Position numbers and translations under genes: made by a program. DNA of 64,000 nt from Deltaproteobacteria bacterium (GTDB lineage: Bacteria; Desulfobacterota; Desulfobaccia; Desulfobaccales; 0-14-0-80-60-11): the NCBI GenBank assembly GCA_021813445.1, contig JAKAKP010000043.1, forward strand, positions 1 to 64,000. The letters are read 5' to 3'. Below, one piece after another: positions 20,948-30,860 of this stretch. How positions within the stretch are numbered: the stretch's first letter is position 1; each line of letters begins with the position of its first letter. The notes beneath the pieces are model-generated. The model searched no databases and had not been told where the DNA came from. It saw nothing but the letters and a program-made list of their open reading frames with translations.

Positions 20948-22873
20948 ATGGAAAAATCTTCCCTATCAGCCTTCGGTTTTGCTCTTAAATGGTGGATTTT
21001 TATTTTTATTACCGTTCTTTTGCCCTTTGATTTTCTCTATCGGGTGGGTTCGTTGCTGGAAGGCCTTTCCCCCTTGCAAATCGAAGTGGCATTTTCATCC
21101 GTGGTAGTTTTCTTTGTCATTTTGGGGCTAACCATAGCCTTCCTATCTTTGGTATTTTCATGGCTTTTTACCAAAATTAACTTTAATGGCACTGAAATTA
21201 TAAATAAAACCAATGCCATTCTTGGCATTTTTTGCGTGATAATCTTTTTTTCGGAATATTTATGGGCATGGATAAAAGAGGTATTGAAATTTCAAACAAT
21301 AACTGGCAATCTTAGGCTAAGCTATATAATAATATCTGGGTTATCGATTGTATTAATTGCAGGTATTATTTTTCTAGTTAGGAAATGTAACAATATTATT
21401 AATAATATCTCATCGATATCCAGATTTTTTGCCAAAATAAATATTTTTATAATCATAATTTCCGCAACTTCCCTATTGTTATTTGGCTTTATTTCCCTGA
21501 ATGATAGTCAGAAAAAAATATGGTCTTTTGATGAGATCAGTAAAAATAATCATAGATCCTACCCTAATATAATTTTAATCACATTTGATGCCTTTGCGGC
21601 GCAGCATAGTTCTTTATATGGGTATCATTACAAAACGACGCCGAATATAGACAAACTGGGCCAAGAAAGCTACGTGTTTGATAACATGTATTCAAGTTCT
21701 AATTGGACTTTGCCAAGCTTTGCCAGTTTAATGACTGGTAAATATCCCAATCATCATGGGTTAATTAAGAATATTTCATATTTTTGGAGATTAGGCAGAA
21801 AGCAAAATATAGCATTCCTTTTGAAAGAAATTGGTTATGAGACTGCGGTCGTTTGGTCAAATCCCTATGGTTGTCCCTGGAATAATAATATAAAAGGGTT
21901 TGAGAGGGTTGCACCTAACAACACCTCCTGGGATTTTTATTACGTACCAGGATTAGGACCGAACTCATGGTTATCTGCATTAATTGGAGGGAATCATATT
22001 TACAAACTTATGAAGAACTTTTCGGACATATGGCAAAAAGAAGCTAATAAACTTGATGTAACGATGAAAGCGGAATTCACTTTTGACCAAGCATCAAAAC
22101 TGCTAACTGATATTAAGTCCCCTTTTTTCCTCTGGATACATATCTTTCCCCCCCACGATCCATACTTATCTAACCGCATTTATCGATATAGTATTCTTAA
22201 GGAAAAAATATTTGACAATGTTGACAAGTTTTCACGCGCTCCGGAGCTTCATTATCCTCCAAAAGATCAACCTCTAGTTGATAAACTTTCAATGCGATAT
22301 GATGAGAACCTCCTTTATGCAGACGATGAATTCGGAAAATTCTTGACATTCTTAACCCAAAGAGGCTTGTTTGATAAATCTATCCTCATCGTTTCCTCTG
22401 ACCATGGTGAGATGTTTGAAAAAGGTTTCAGGGGGCATGGCGGCCCCTACCTCTATCAACCCCTTATCCACGTGCCGCTAATTATCCACCTACCGGGGGA
22501 AACCCGGGGGCAGAGGATTGGCATAAATGTCAGCCATGTGGATATCGCCCCAACTATCTTAGATATCTTAGGGGTAAAACCGCCCATGTGGATGGACGGA
22601 AGGTCCTTCAAGGCCGCGCTTGAAGGTAGTAATATCGATATTGGCATAAAATATTCCATGAATTTAGGGTACGTTAACTGTCCATCAGATTTAAAGACCC
22701 GTTCTTTTGCTGCGATAAAACAAAACTACAAACTTATTAAGTACTCGGATTGGCATCGATATGAACTATATGATGTGAAAAAGGATCCACAGGAAAAACT
22801 GAACTTAATAGCAAAGAAACCCGAAATATTCTCCTCTCTTAAAGCTGAAATTGACCACACTTTTAGGAATTAG
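20948..22873 (+). CDS. Membrane-anchored sulfatase-like/phosphoglycerol-transferase-like AP-superfamily protein
   Basis: Five or so N-terminal TM segments; LITFDAFAAQHSSLYGY, NWTLPSFASLMTG, SSDHGEMFEKGFRGHGG. Confidence 0.85.
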   Translation: MEKSSLSAFGFALKWWIFIFITVLLPFDFLYRVGSLLEGLSPLQIEVAFSSVVVFFVILGLTIAFLSLVFSWLFTKINFNGTEIINKTNAILGIFCVIIFFSEYLWAWIKEVLKFQTITGNLRLSYIIISGLSIVLIAGIIFLVRKCNNIINNISSISRFFAKINIFIIIISATSLLLFGFISLNDSQKKIWSFDEISKNNHRSYPNIILITFDAFAAQHSSLYGYHYKTTPNIDKLGQESYVFDNMYSSSNWTLPSFASLMTGKYPNHHGLIKNISYFWRLGRKQNIAFLLKEIGYETAVVWSNPYGCPWNNNIKGFERVAPNNTSWDFYYVPGLGPNSWLSALIGGNHIYKLMKNFSDIWQKEANKLDVTMKAEFTFDQASKLLTDIKSPFFLWIHIFPPHDPYLSNRIYRYSILKEKIFDNVDKFSRAPELHYPPKDQPLVDKLSMRYDENLLYADDEFGKFLTFLTQRGLFDKSILIVSSDHGEMFEKGFRGHGGPYLYQPLIHVPLIIHLPGETRGQRIGINVSHVDIAPTILDILGVKPPMWMDGRSFKAALEGSNIDIGIKYSMNLGYVNCPSDLKTRSFAAIKQNYKLIKYSDWHRYELYDVKKDPQEKLNLIAKKPEIFSSLKAEIDHTFRN

Positions 22874-22883
22874 GCTTTCTGAT

Positions 22884-23549
22884 ATGACTCTTGCTGACAA
22901 AATCGAGGAAAGCCTAAGTATCATAGGTTATGCTATAAAAGAATTCGGAGAATCATTAGCCCTTACTTTCAGCGGCGGTAAAGATTCCTTAGTAGTCTTG
23001 CATCTGACTCGGTCATTGTGTGGTGATACTGTTCCTTTCCCGGTCTTAAGTATCGACACCACTATGAAGTTTCCTGAAACCATCCAATTTCGTGACAAAA
23101 TCGCTTCCCTATGGGGTCTTAATTTGATAATCGTAAAAAACGAAAAAGCTGCAGAAATCATAGAAATCGTCAAAGATAAACAAGCCTGCTGTCAGGCCTT
23201 AAAAATTCAACCTCTGAACGAGGCTATTGTCAAATATAATATCAGAGGCCTCATTACTGCCATCCGCTGGGACGAGCAAGAGGCCAGGGCTTCTGAACAG
23301 CCAATATCCCCTCGGGAAACTCCGCCCCATATTAGAATTCATCCCATCCTCCAATTTAATGAGGCCGACATTTGGGACTATATCCATGAATTCAAGTTGC
23401 CCTATTGCGAACTTTATGACAAAGGTTATCGTTCCCTCAGTTGCATTCCCTGCACTGGCAAATGTCATGAGGATGACAGTGAAAGAATGGGCAGGAGTGC
23501 CAAGAAAGAGAAAATAATGAATGATCTTAGGTTGTTAGGGTACTTCTAA
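22884..23549 (+). CDS. PAPS reductase/CysD-type ATP pyrophosphatase family protein
   Basis: TFSGGKDSLVVLHL PP-loop; ACCQALKIQPLNEA; RWDEQEARASE; SCIPCTGKC. Confidence 0.85.
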   Translation: MTLADKIEESLSIIGYAIKEFGESLALTFSGGKDSLVVLHLTRSLCGDTVPFPVLSIDTTMKFPETIQFRDKIASLWGLNLIIVKNEKAAEIIEIVKDKQACCQALKIQPLNEAIVKYNIRGLITAIRWDEQEARASEQPISPRETPPHIRIHPILQFNEADIWDYIHEFKLPYCELYDKGYRSLSCIPCTGKCHEDDSERMGRSAKKEKIMNDLRLLGYF

Positions 23550-23563
23550 GGTCTCCCAATAAT

Positions 23564-24709
23564 ATGTCCTTCCCTCTTCAACAAGTCGTTCAAGTCACGG
23601 AGGACCATTCGCCGGCGAATACTGGAGTAACGGTGATGGTCAGTCAACTTTCAAACTATCTCGCCGGCCATGGTATAGAGGTCAGTGTCTTGACCCCCGA
23701 AACAGTCGAAAACGGAACGCCGCCAAATGGGCGGTTAAGAAAATTTCCCGTGTTATTTGCAGGCAAGATCTGGCGTTATCCAATAGGGATGCGGGCTGAT
23801 TTGGCAAAATTGGCGAACCTTGCTGGCCTTGTTTTCCATATTCATGGGGTGTGGATGGCGCCCCAGTGGTTAGCCGCTCGCGTCCTGTCCAGGAAGGGGG
23901 CGCCCACGATCCTGTCTCCTCATAACATGCTCAATTCCTGGCTTTGGAATAATGGACTGGCCCGGAGCGTGAAGAAAAGGATTTATTGGCATCTGTTGGC
24001 TGCGCCGGCATTTCATGGCATCAGTGTTATCCATGCCATTACTCCTCTGGAGCGCGAGCAATTGGCACCATACTTCCCCGGCAAGCATTTGGAAGTCATT
24101 GCCAATGGGATTGATCTCGAAGAAGTGGACCAATATATCGGTGCTATTAAGGCAAGGCCCGAGCTGGAATTCCCTTTCATCCTCTTTCTGGGCAGGCTTC
24201 ATCCGGTAAAAGGTATTGAGCTTTTGATTGCTGCTTATGCCAAGTCCGTTAAGAGTTATCCCTTTCGTCTTCTCATCGCTGGGCCGGAGAGCTCTCGGGC
24301 ATATGGATTAAAATTGAAAACCATGATACGGTCTTTGGGAGTGGAAAAACAGGTGACTTTTCTGGGCCCAGTCTCCGGCCAGGAAAAATGGAACCTCTAC
24401 CGCCAAGCCTGGGCCGTGTGCAACCCATCTCATACCGAGGTCTTGGGGTTAGTGAATCTTGAGGCTGCGGTTACTGGAACGCCGGTCATAACCACCACTA
24501 ATACCGGGTTGGTAGATTGGCCTGACGCTGGGGGTATTCTGGTGCATCCACAGGTAGAGGAATTGGCCCAGGCTCTCAGCCAGGTTTTTTCTTGGACCGA
24601 GGGTGAACGCCGTGACCGGGGACAACGGTTACGGCGATTGGTGGAATGCCGATATTCCTGGAAAGCGATTGGGCCTCAATGGCTGGAGCTGTATTCATCT
24701 CTCCTTTAG
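23564..24709 (+). CDS. Glycosyltransferase family 4
   Basis: FLGRLHPVKGIELLIAAYAKS; NPSHTEVLGLVNLEAAVTGTPVITT. Confidence 0.9.
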   Translation: MSFPLQQVVQVTEDHSPANTGVTVMVSQLSNYLAGHGIEVSVLTPETVENGTPPNGRLRKFPVLFAGKIWRYPIGMRADLAKLANLAGLVFHIHGVWMAPQWLAARVLSRKGAPTILSPHNMLNSWLWNNGLARSVKKRIYWHLLAAPAFHGISVIHAITPLEREQLAPYFPGKHLEVIANGIDLEEVDQYIGAIKARPELEFPFILFLGRLHPVKGIELLIAAYAKSVKSYPFRLLIAGPESSRAYGLKLKTMIRSLGVEKQVTFLGPVSGQEKWNLYRQAWAVCNPSHTEVLGLVNLEAAVTGTPVITTTNTGLVDWPDAGGILVHPQVEELAQALSQVFSWTEGERRDRGQRLRRLVECRYSWKAIGPQWLELYSSLL

Positions 24710-24725
24710 GTTTGGAGTTAGCTGT

Positions 24726-26480
24726 ATGACTTGGATTTTGGGAATCAATGCTTATCACGGCGACTCCTCGGCATGCCTGATTCATCAAGGGAAACTGATT
24801 GCCGCCGCGGAAGAAGAACGTTTTAACCGTCTCAAACATTGGTCAGGTTTCCCGGCGGATGCGATCCGCTTTTGCCTCAAGGCGGGCGGTATTTCGCTGG
24901 AGGAAGTGGAGCATGTGGCCCTTAACCGCAAACCTTGGACCCAAATTGGGCGCAAACTCTGGTTTGCTTTAACCTCCCGGCCCGATAAGGCCCTGGTGGG
25001 CAAACGGGTATCGAATGCGCAACATTGGCTGTTTATCAGAAAACAGTTTGATCAGGTTTTTGGGAAAGGTTCTTTACGGGGGAAGGTCCGCTTCATTGAG
25101 CACCACCGGGCGCATCTGGCTAGCAGCTTCTTCGTCTCTCCCATGGAAACCGCTGCGGTGCTGTCCGTGGATGGTTTCGGCGATTTTTCCAGCGCGGCCT
25201 GGGGCGTGGGAGAGGGAAACCGCCTGAAGATCCTGGGGCGGGTCTTTTTTCCCCACTCTTTGGGCCTTTTCTATCTGGCGCTGACCCAATTTCTGGGATT
25301 TCTCAATTATGGTGATGAGTATAAGGTAATGGGATTGGCAGCCTACGGGAAACCGGCTTACCTGAGCGAGATGGGGGAGCTGTTGCAGTTATTGCCCCAA
25401 GGCGGATATCAATTGAACCTGCGTTATTTCTGTCATCATTTAAATAATTTCGGCTATAAATGGAACAACACTATTCCGGAAGTTGGCCAGGTCTATAATC
25501 AAAACCTGGCCCAACTTCTCGGACCGGCGCGTTCCCCCGATGAGCCGATCACCGAACGGCATCAAGATATCGCCAGCTCTTTACAGGAAATGTTTGAAAA
25601 GGCATTATTTCATATTTTACGACACTTGCATCAACAAACCCGTCTGTCCAACCTTTGCCTTGCCGGCGGCTGCGGCATGAATAGCGTGGCGAACGGCAAG
25701 ATTACCGAACAGACGCCGTTTCAACATATCTATATCCAATCGGCCCCCGGGGATGCGGGTGGAGCCGTGGGCGCGGCTTTTTCCGTGTGGCATGAACTTC
25801 TGGGAAAGTCCAGAGACTTCGTGATGGATCATGCCTTTTGGGGACCGAACTATCTCAATGGCGATATCGAAGCGGCCATCGCGGCCCGGCAACCGGACCT
25901 GGAAAGGGAAAACTGCGCCTGCGAATTAATTCTCCAGGAAGACCTTTTGCTGCATCGGACTGCGGAAGCAATCGCGGCCGGCAAGGTCGTCGGGTTTTTT
26001 CACGACCGCATGGAATGGGGGCCCCGCGCCTTAGGAAACCGCTCCATCCTCTGCGACCCAAGGCGGGCGGATATGAAGAATATCTTGAACCTGAAAATCA
26101 AGCGCCGAGAATCATTTCGCCCTTTTGCCCCATCTATCCTGCGGGAGGCGGTTAAGGACTATTTTGAGCGGGAAGATGATGTCCCTTTTATGCTGCAGGT
26201 ATTTAAGGTGCGTCCGGAAAAGCGCGGCCTCATTCCTGCAGTGACCCATGTTGACGGCTCCGGACGCCTGCAAACGGTCAGCCTCCATGAAAACCCCCGC
26301 TATTATCGTTTGATTCAGGCATTCCAGGAAGTGACGGGGCTGCCCATAGTGTTAAATACCTCATTCAATGAAAATGAACCTGTGGTTAACCGGCCGGAAG
26401 AGGCCCTGGACTGTTTTCTGCGCACCAAGATGGATATTCTGGTGCTGGGAAACTGTTTCCTCAGCCGGGAGCAGGATTAA
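24726..26480 (+). CDS. Carbamoyltransferase (NodU/CmcH family)
   Basis: MTWILGINAYHGDSSACLIHQGKLIAAAEEERFNR; EWGPRALGNRSILCDPR; start moved to ATG at 24726. Confidence 0.94.
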   Translation: MTWILGINAYHGDSSACLIHQGKLIAAAEEERFNRLKHWSGFPADAIRFCLKAGGISLEEVEHVALNRKPWTQIGRKLWFALTSRPDKALVGKRVSNAQHWLFIRKQFDQVFGKGSLRGKVRFIEHHRAHLASSFFVSPMETAAVLSVDGFGDFSSAAWGVGEGNRLKILGRVFFPHSLGLFYLALTQFLGFLNYGDEYKVMGLAAYGKPAYLSEMGELLQLLPQGGYQLNLRYFCHHLNNFGYKWNNTIPEVGQVYNQNLAQLLGPARSPDEPITERHQDIASSLQEMFEKALFHILRHLHQQTRLSNLCLAGGCGMNSVANGKITEQTPFQHIYIQSAPGDAGGAVGAAFSVWHELLGKSRDFVMDHAFWGPNYLNGDIEAAIAARQPDLERENCACELILQEDLLLHRTAEAIAAGKVVGFFHDRMEWGPRALGNRSILCDPRRADMKNILNLKIKRRESFRPFAPSILREAVKDYFEREDDVPFMLQVFKVRPEKRGLIPAVTHVDGSGRLQTVSLHENPRYYRLIQAFQEVTGLPIVLNTSFNENEPVVNRPEEALDCFLRTKMDILVLGNCFLSREQD

Positions 26481-26621
26481 GTTAGGGATCAGTGTCATCA
26501 GGCCGGCATGGTGGAACTGAAAAACCGGATTGCCCCTTACCTGTCACGGTTCAAAAGCTGGTTAAACAACCAGACAGTCCTCTTATTCTCGCTAATTTCA
26601 ATTAATTGACGAAATCTTACC

Positions 26622-27854
26622 ATGCGTTTATTCCTCTATGGCTATAATTATACCCCCGAGTTAACCGGCATTGGCCGCTATACGGGAGAGATGGCCACCT
26701 GGCTGGCGGCCCGGGGGCACAAGGTCACCGTCCTTACCGGCATGCCTTACTATCCAGAGTGGCGGGTCCACCCGGCGTATAAGGGCAAGGGATGGATGCG
26801 GGAATGGCGGGATGGTGTGGAAGTCTTACGCTCCCCACTTCATGTTCCGTCCAAAGTTACGGGAAAAGGCCGGATAATGCTGGAACTTTCTTTCGCGGTC
26901 AGTTGCCTCTACTGGTGGCCCCACATATTTTCCCGGCGTTGGGACGCGGTTTTGGTAATCTGCCCGCCTTCTCTGACGATTTTTCTGCCTTTATTACTGG
27001 CCCGGCAGCAAGGAATTAACCTTATCCTCCATTTCCAGGACTTCCAGTTGGATGTAGCCAGAAAGCTCGGGATTCTGCCCCACGGGCTATCGGTATCCAT
27101 GTTGGACCGGTTGGATCGCTTTTTCCTAGATCAAGCCAATATGAATACCGCTATATCCGAGGGCATGCTGGCTCGTTTGCGAGATAAAGGGATTCCCGCT
27201 CACCGACTGAAACTGTTACCGAACTGGGCTGATTTGGAGACCATCCGGCCAGGGTCCGATAATAACGACCTCAGGAAAGAACTGGGATTCAACTCCGAGG
27301 TCATTGTCCTTTATGCCGGCAGTATGGGGGAAAAGCAAGGGCTGGAAGTTATTCTGGAGAGCGCCCGCCTTACAGAAAGAAGGACGGATATCCGGTATAT
27401 CATCGCCGGGGAGGGCGGCACTAAGGCCCGCCTCATGGCATCGGCCAAAAATCAGTCCCTGGAAAATGTCCTTTTTCTGCCCTTGCAACCAGAGGAGCGG
27501 TTTCCTCAATTCTTGGCTGTGGGAGACATTCACTTGGTGGTCCAGAAAGCTGAGGCTTCCGACCTGTTGATGCCTTCGAAGCTGACCAACATTTTGGCCG
27601 CGGGGCGGCCTTTCGTCACCACGGCTCTGCCGGGCACAGAATTGGCCAAGGTTGCAGAGGAATCTCAGGCTGGTCTGTTGGTTCCCCCCGAAGACAGCGG
27701 TGCCTTGGCTCAGGCCATCATCAAACTGGCTGACGGGAGAGGCCTGCGGCAGAAAATGGGGAAAAAAGCGCGGCAGTATGCCGAGAACCACTTGAGCCGT
27801 GATGTCATCCTCAGCCGGTTTGAAGACGCACTTCTGAATCTCGCCAAGTATTAG
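26622..27854 (+). CDS. Glycosyltransferase, WcaI-like
   Basis: LFLYGYNYTPELTGIGRYTGEMATWLAARGHKVTVLTGMPYYPEW; GT4 C-terminal domain. Confidence 0.9.
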   Translation: MRLFLYGYNYTPELTGIGRYTGEMATWLAARGHKVTVLTGMPYYPEWRVHPAYKGKGWMREWRDGVEVLRSPLHVPSKVTGKGRIMLELSFAVSCLYWWPHIFSRRWDAVLVICPPSLTIFLPLLLARQQGINLILHFQDFQLDVARKLGILPHGLSVSMLDRLDRFFLDQANMNTAISEGMLARLRDKGIPAHRLKLLPNWADLETIRPGSDNNDLRKELGFNSEVIVLYAGSMGEKQGLEVILESARLTERRTDIRYIIAGEGGTKARLMASAKNQSLENVLFLPLQPEERFPQFLAVGDIHLVVQKAEASDLLMPSKLTNILAAGRPFVTTALPGTELAKVAEESQAGLLVPPEDSGALAQAIIKLADGRGLRQKMGKKARQYAENHLSRDVILSRFEDALLNLAKY

Positions 27855-28336
27855 AAGCTGAATAATGACGGAAGGTTGGAGGTCTAGAGTCAGCTGATGC
27901 CGGCCTAGGGACGGCTATACTCTCAGCCTTTCCTCTGGCTCACTATTGTTCTGCGGTTCCGGTGCTGGGGAGACGTCCTACTAAATAGAATATTTAAATC
28001 TGCGAACCCAGGTACATTTTTAGGGAAATTTGTGCTATCATGTTTCCACTAAGCTGATTTGGCGGTTCAGAGGGACCCTTCTATGATGGAACCCCCGAAG
28101 GGGAAAGAATTTCCTTTTTATAGAACTATGGAAAAGCCAAGCCTTACGCCAGCATCATAAAGTTTTGCGACTAATTAGAAAAACTTAGGGGCAATAAATA
28201 TTAAGGGAAGAAGGTTTATAGAAGTTTCCCGCAGATAACAGTTCATATTTGGATATTATCCTGATTTCTTAAAATTAAGATAGGCTGAGTCCCTTCACGA
28301 TCATTGGGGTTCCATCCGGATAAATCAGGGGCAATA

Positions 28337-29758
28337 ATGCTGGGATTAAGCAACGAAGGGATATTTAACCAGTATCGCCGATTAATCTCCGGGTTACAGC
28401 GGCTGCTTGACGGCTTTCTGGTTATTTCTCTGCTTGTCTTCTTCTCGTGGTTCTACGATGTGCCCTTTCAGCAGGAATTTATCTTCTTAAGTACGGTCAC
28501 CTTTTTACTTACGGTATTGATTTTTCAGACAGCCAGGCTTTATCGTCCTTGGCGGGCCGCCGATTTGTTGCGCATGGCTCGAAGAGTGTTCCTTGCTTGG
28601 ATGTTTATAATTTCACTCTTGTCGATAGCTGGTTATTTAACCAGAACTTCTGAACTATTTTCTCGTAGAGTTATCATCTCCTGGTTATTAGTGACCCCTT
28701 TTGCCCTAGTGGTTTTGCGGCTGCAAGTTTACGCTGCTCTGCGCTTTGCCCGGGCCCAGGGAAGAAATTCTCGCACCTGTGTTATTATCGGAGCAGGTGA
28801 CTTGGGTAAACGCTTGGCAAAGAGTGTAAAAGACACTCCCTGGTTAGGCATGCGGTTGCACGGTTTTTTTGATGATTTTATCGACTCGGCAGAAATCCGT
28901 CTCGAGCATGATAACAAAAGTTATCCCAACTTAGGTAATTTGGACAGTGTGCCAACATACGTCACGGAAAAGAATATAGATATGGTTTATATTGCCCTGC
29001 CCTTGCGTGCTGATAACCGGATCCGGGAAGTGGTGGATGCCCTTCAAGATACGACGGCGTCGGTTTATTTTGTGCCGGATGTGTTTGCTTTTTCCCTCCT
29101 GCGAGCCAACATTACGGATTTAAGGGGCATTCCCCTCATTTCCTTATGGGAAACCCCCTTTTATGGAATCAATGGCTGGCTGAAGCGGGCCGAAGACCTG
29201 TTTCTAGGCAGTCTGATTCTTCTGCTTATCTTCCCTTTGATGCTCCTCATTTCATTAGGAGTGAAGCTATCTTCTCCGGGGCCAGTACTCTTCAAGCAGC
29301 GGCGCTATGGGCTCAATGGCGAAGAGATCCAGGTATATAAATTCCGGACCATGAGAGTCTGTGAGGATGGGGAAAAGATACGTCAAGCCACCGAAAATGA
29401 CGCGAGAGTGACCCCTTTGGGCAAGTTTCTGCGCCGGAGCAGCCTGGATGAACTCCCGCAGTTCATCAATGTCTTGCAGGGAACCATGTCGATAGTCGGC
29501 CCTCGGCCGCATGCGGTGGCCCACAATGAATTCTATCGGCGGCGCATCCCCGGGTACATGCTACGGCACAAAGTCAGGCCGGGAATTACCGGCTTGGCGC
29601 AGATTAACGGGTGCCGGGGGGAGACCGAAGCTTTGGAGAAAATGGAAAAGCGCATAGGATTTGACCTGGATTATATTTGCCAGTGGTCCCTGGCTCTGGA
29701 TTTGAAGATTATCTTCCTTACGGTTTTCCGTGTTGTCGCAGATCCGCAGGCCTATTAA
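28337..29758 (+). CDS. Undecaprenyl-phosphate sugar phosphotransferase (WbaP/WcaJ-type initiating enzyme)
   Basis: N-terminal TM block + CoA-binding-like domain; GPVLFKQRRYGLNGEEIQVYKFRTMR; SLDELPQFINVLQGTMSIVGPRP. Confidence 0.93.
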   Translation: MLGLSNEGIFNQYRRLISGLQRLLDGFLVISLLVFFSWFYDVPFQQEFIFLSTVTFLLTVLIFQTARLYRPWRAADLLRMARRVFLAWMFIISLLSIAGYLTRTSELFSRRVIISWLLVTPFALVVLRLQVYAALRFARAQGRNSRTCVIIGAGDLGKRLAKSVKDTPWLGMRLHGFFDDFIDSAEIRLEHDNKSYPNLGNLDSVPTYVTEKNIDMVYIALPLRADNRIREVVDALQDTTASVYFVPDVFAFSLLRANITDLRGIPLISLWETPFYGINGWLKRAEDLFLGSLILLLIFPLMLLISLGVKLSSPGPVLFKQRRYGLNGEEIQVYKFRTMRVCEDGEKIRQATENDARVTPLGKFLRRSSLDELPQFINVLQGTMSIVGPRPHAVAHNEFYRRRIPGYMLRHKVRPGITGLAQINGCRGETEALEKMEKRIGFDLDYICQWSLALDLKIIFLTVFRVVADPQAY

Positions 29759-29796
29759 AATAACCCATCAGGTTAATTGGGAAAAAGGAAAGATGC

Positions 29797-30852
29797 GTGG
29801 GTGAATTAAAGAAAGCCCTGATAACGGGCATTACCGGCCAGGATGGCAGCTATCTGGCCGAGCTGTTGTTGAACAAGGGCTACGAAGTGCACGGCCTGAT
29901 CCGCAGGTCAAGCACCTTCAACTCCCGGCGGATTGATCACCTTTATGTGGATCCCCATGAGCCTGGGGCCCGGTTCTTTTTGCATTTTGGCGACTTGAGT
30001 GATGCGGGTCAACTGAGCCATTTAATTTACAACTTGCAACCAGCGGAAATTTATCACTTGGCTGCGCAAAGTCATGTCCGGGTGAGCTTTGATATGCCGG
30101 AGTTTACCGGGGAGGTCACCGGCTTGGGGACCACCCGGATCCTGGAAGCTATTCGCCGGAGCGGCATAAAAACCCGGTTTTATCAAGCCTCGTCCAGTGA
30201 GCTTTTCGGCTCCGCCCCTCCCCCCCAAAATGAAGAGACGCCAATGTTGCCCCGCAGCCCTTACGCCGCGGCCAAGCTCTATGCCTATTGGATGACCAGG
30301 AACTACCGGGAAGCCTACGGCATATTCGCCGTGAACGGCATCTTGTTCAACCACGAATCGCCCCGACGCGGCGAGACCTTTGTCACTCGCAAGATTACCC
30401 GGGCGTTGGCTCGCATTAAATTGGGACTGCAGGATAAACTCTACCTGGGCAATCTGGAAGCCCGCCGGGACTGGGGATATGCTCCGGATTATGTGGAAGC
30501 CATGTGGCTGACGTTGCAACAGGAGGGGCCCAACGATTATGTCATTGCCACGGGTGAAGCCCACTCGGTCCGGGAATTCCTCGAATGTGCTTTCGGTTAT
30601 CTTGATTTGGATTGGCAAAAATATGTGGAGATCGACCCCCGGTATTTCCGGCCCACTGAAGTGGATTTTTTGCTGGGTGATAGCACTAAAGCCAGACAAA
30701 GATTGGGGTGGCAGCCCAAAGTCGGATTTCAGGAGTTAGTGCGAATCATGGTGGACGCCGACTTGAACTCTTTGCTGGAGATGCGCCAGTGCCAGGACGT
30801 TATCCGTCAATTGGCCCAGCAAAATGGTTTTAGTAAGCTTGATAATCGATAG
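29797..30852 (+). CDS. gmd: GDP-mannose 4,6-dehydratase (canonical)
   Basis: [75 protein letters not shown] start. Confidence 0.95.
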   Translation: MGELKKALITGITGQDGSYLAELLLNKGYEVHGLIRRSSTFNSRRIDHLYVDPHEPGARFFLHFGDLSDAGQLSHLIYNLQPAEIYHLAAQSHVRVSFDMPEFTGEVTGLGTTRILEAIRRSGIKTRFYQASSSELFGSAPPPQNEETPMLPRSPYAAAKLYAYWMTRNYREAYGIFAVNGILFNHESPRRGETFVTRKITRALARIKLGLQDKLYLGNLEARRDWGYAPDYVEAMWLTLQQEGPNDYVIATGEAHSVREFLECAFGYLDLDWQKYVEIDPRYFRPTEVDFLLGDSTKARQRLGWQPKVGFQELVRIMVDADLNSLLEMRQCQDVIRQLAQQNGFSKLDNR

Positions 30853-30860
30853 AAGGGATA

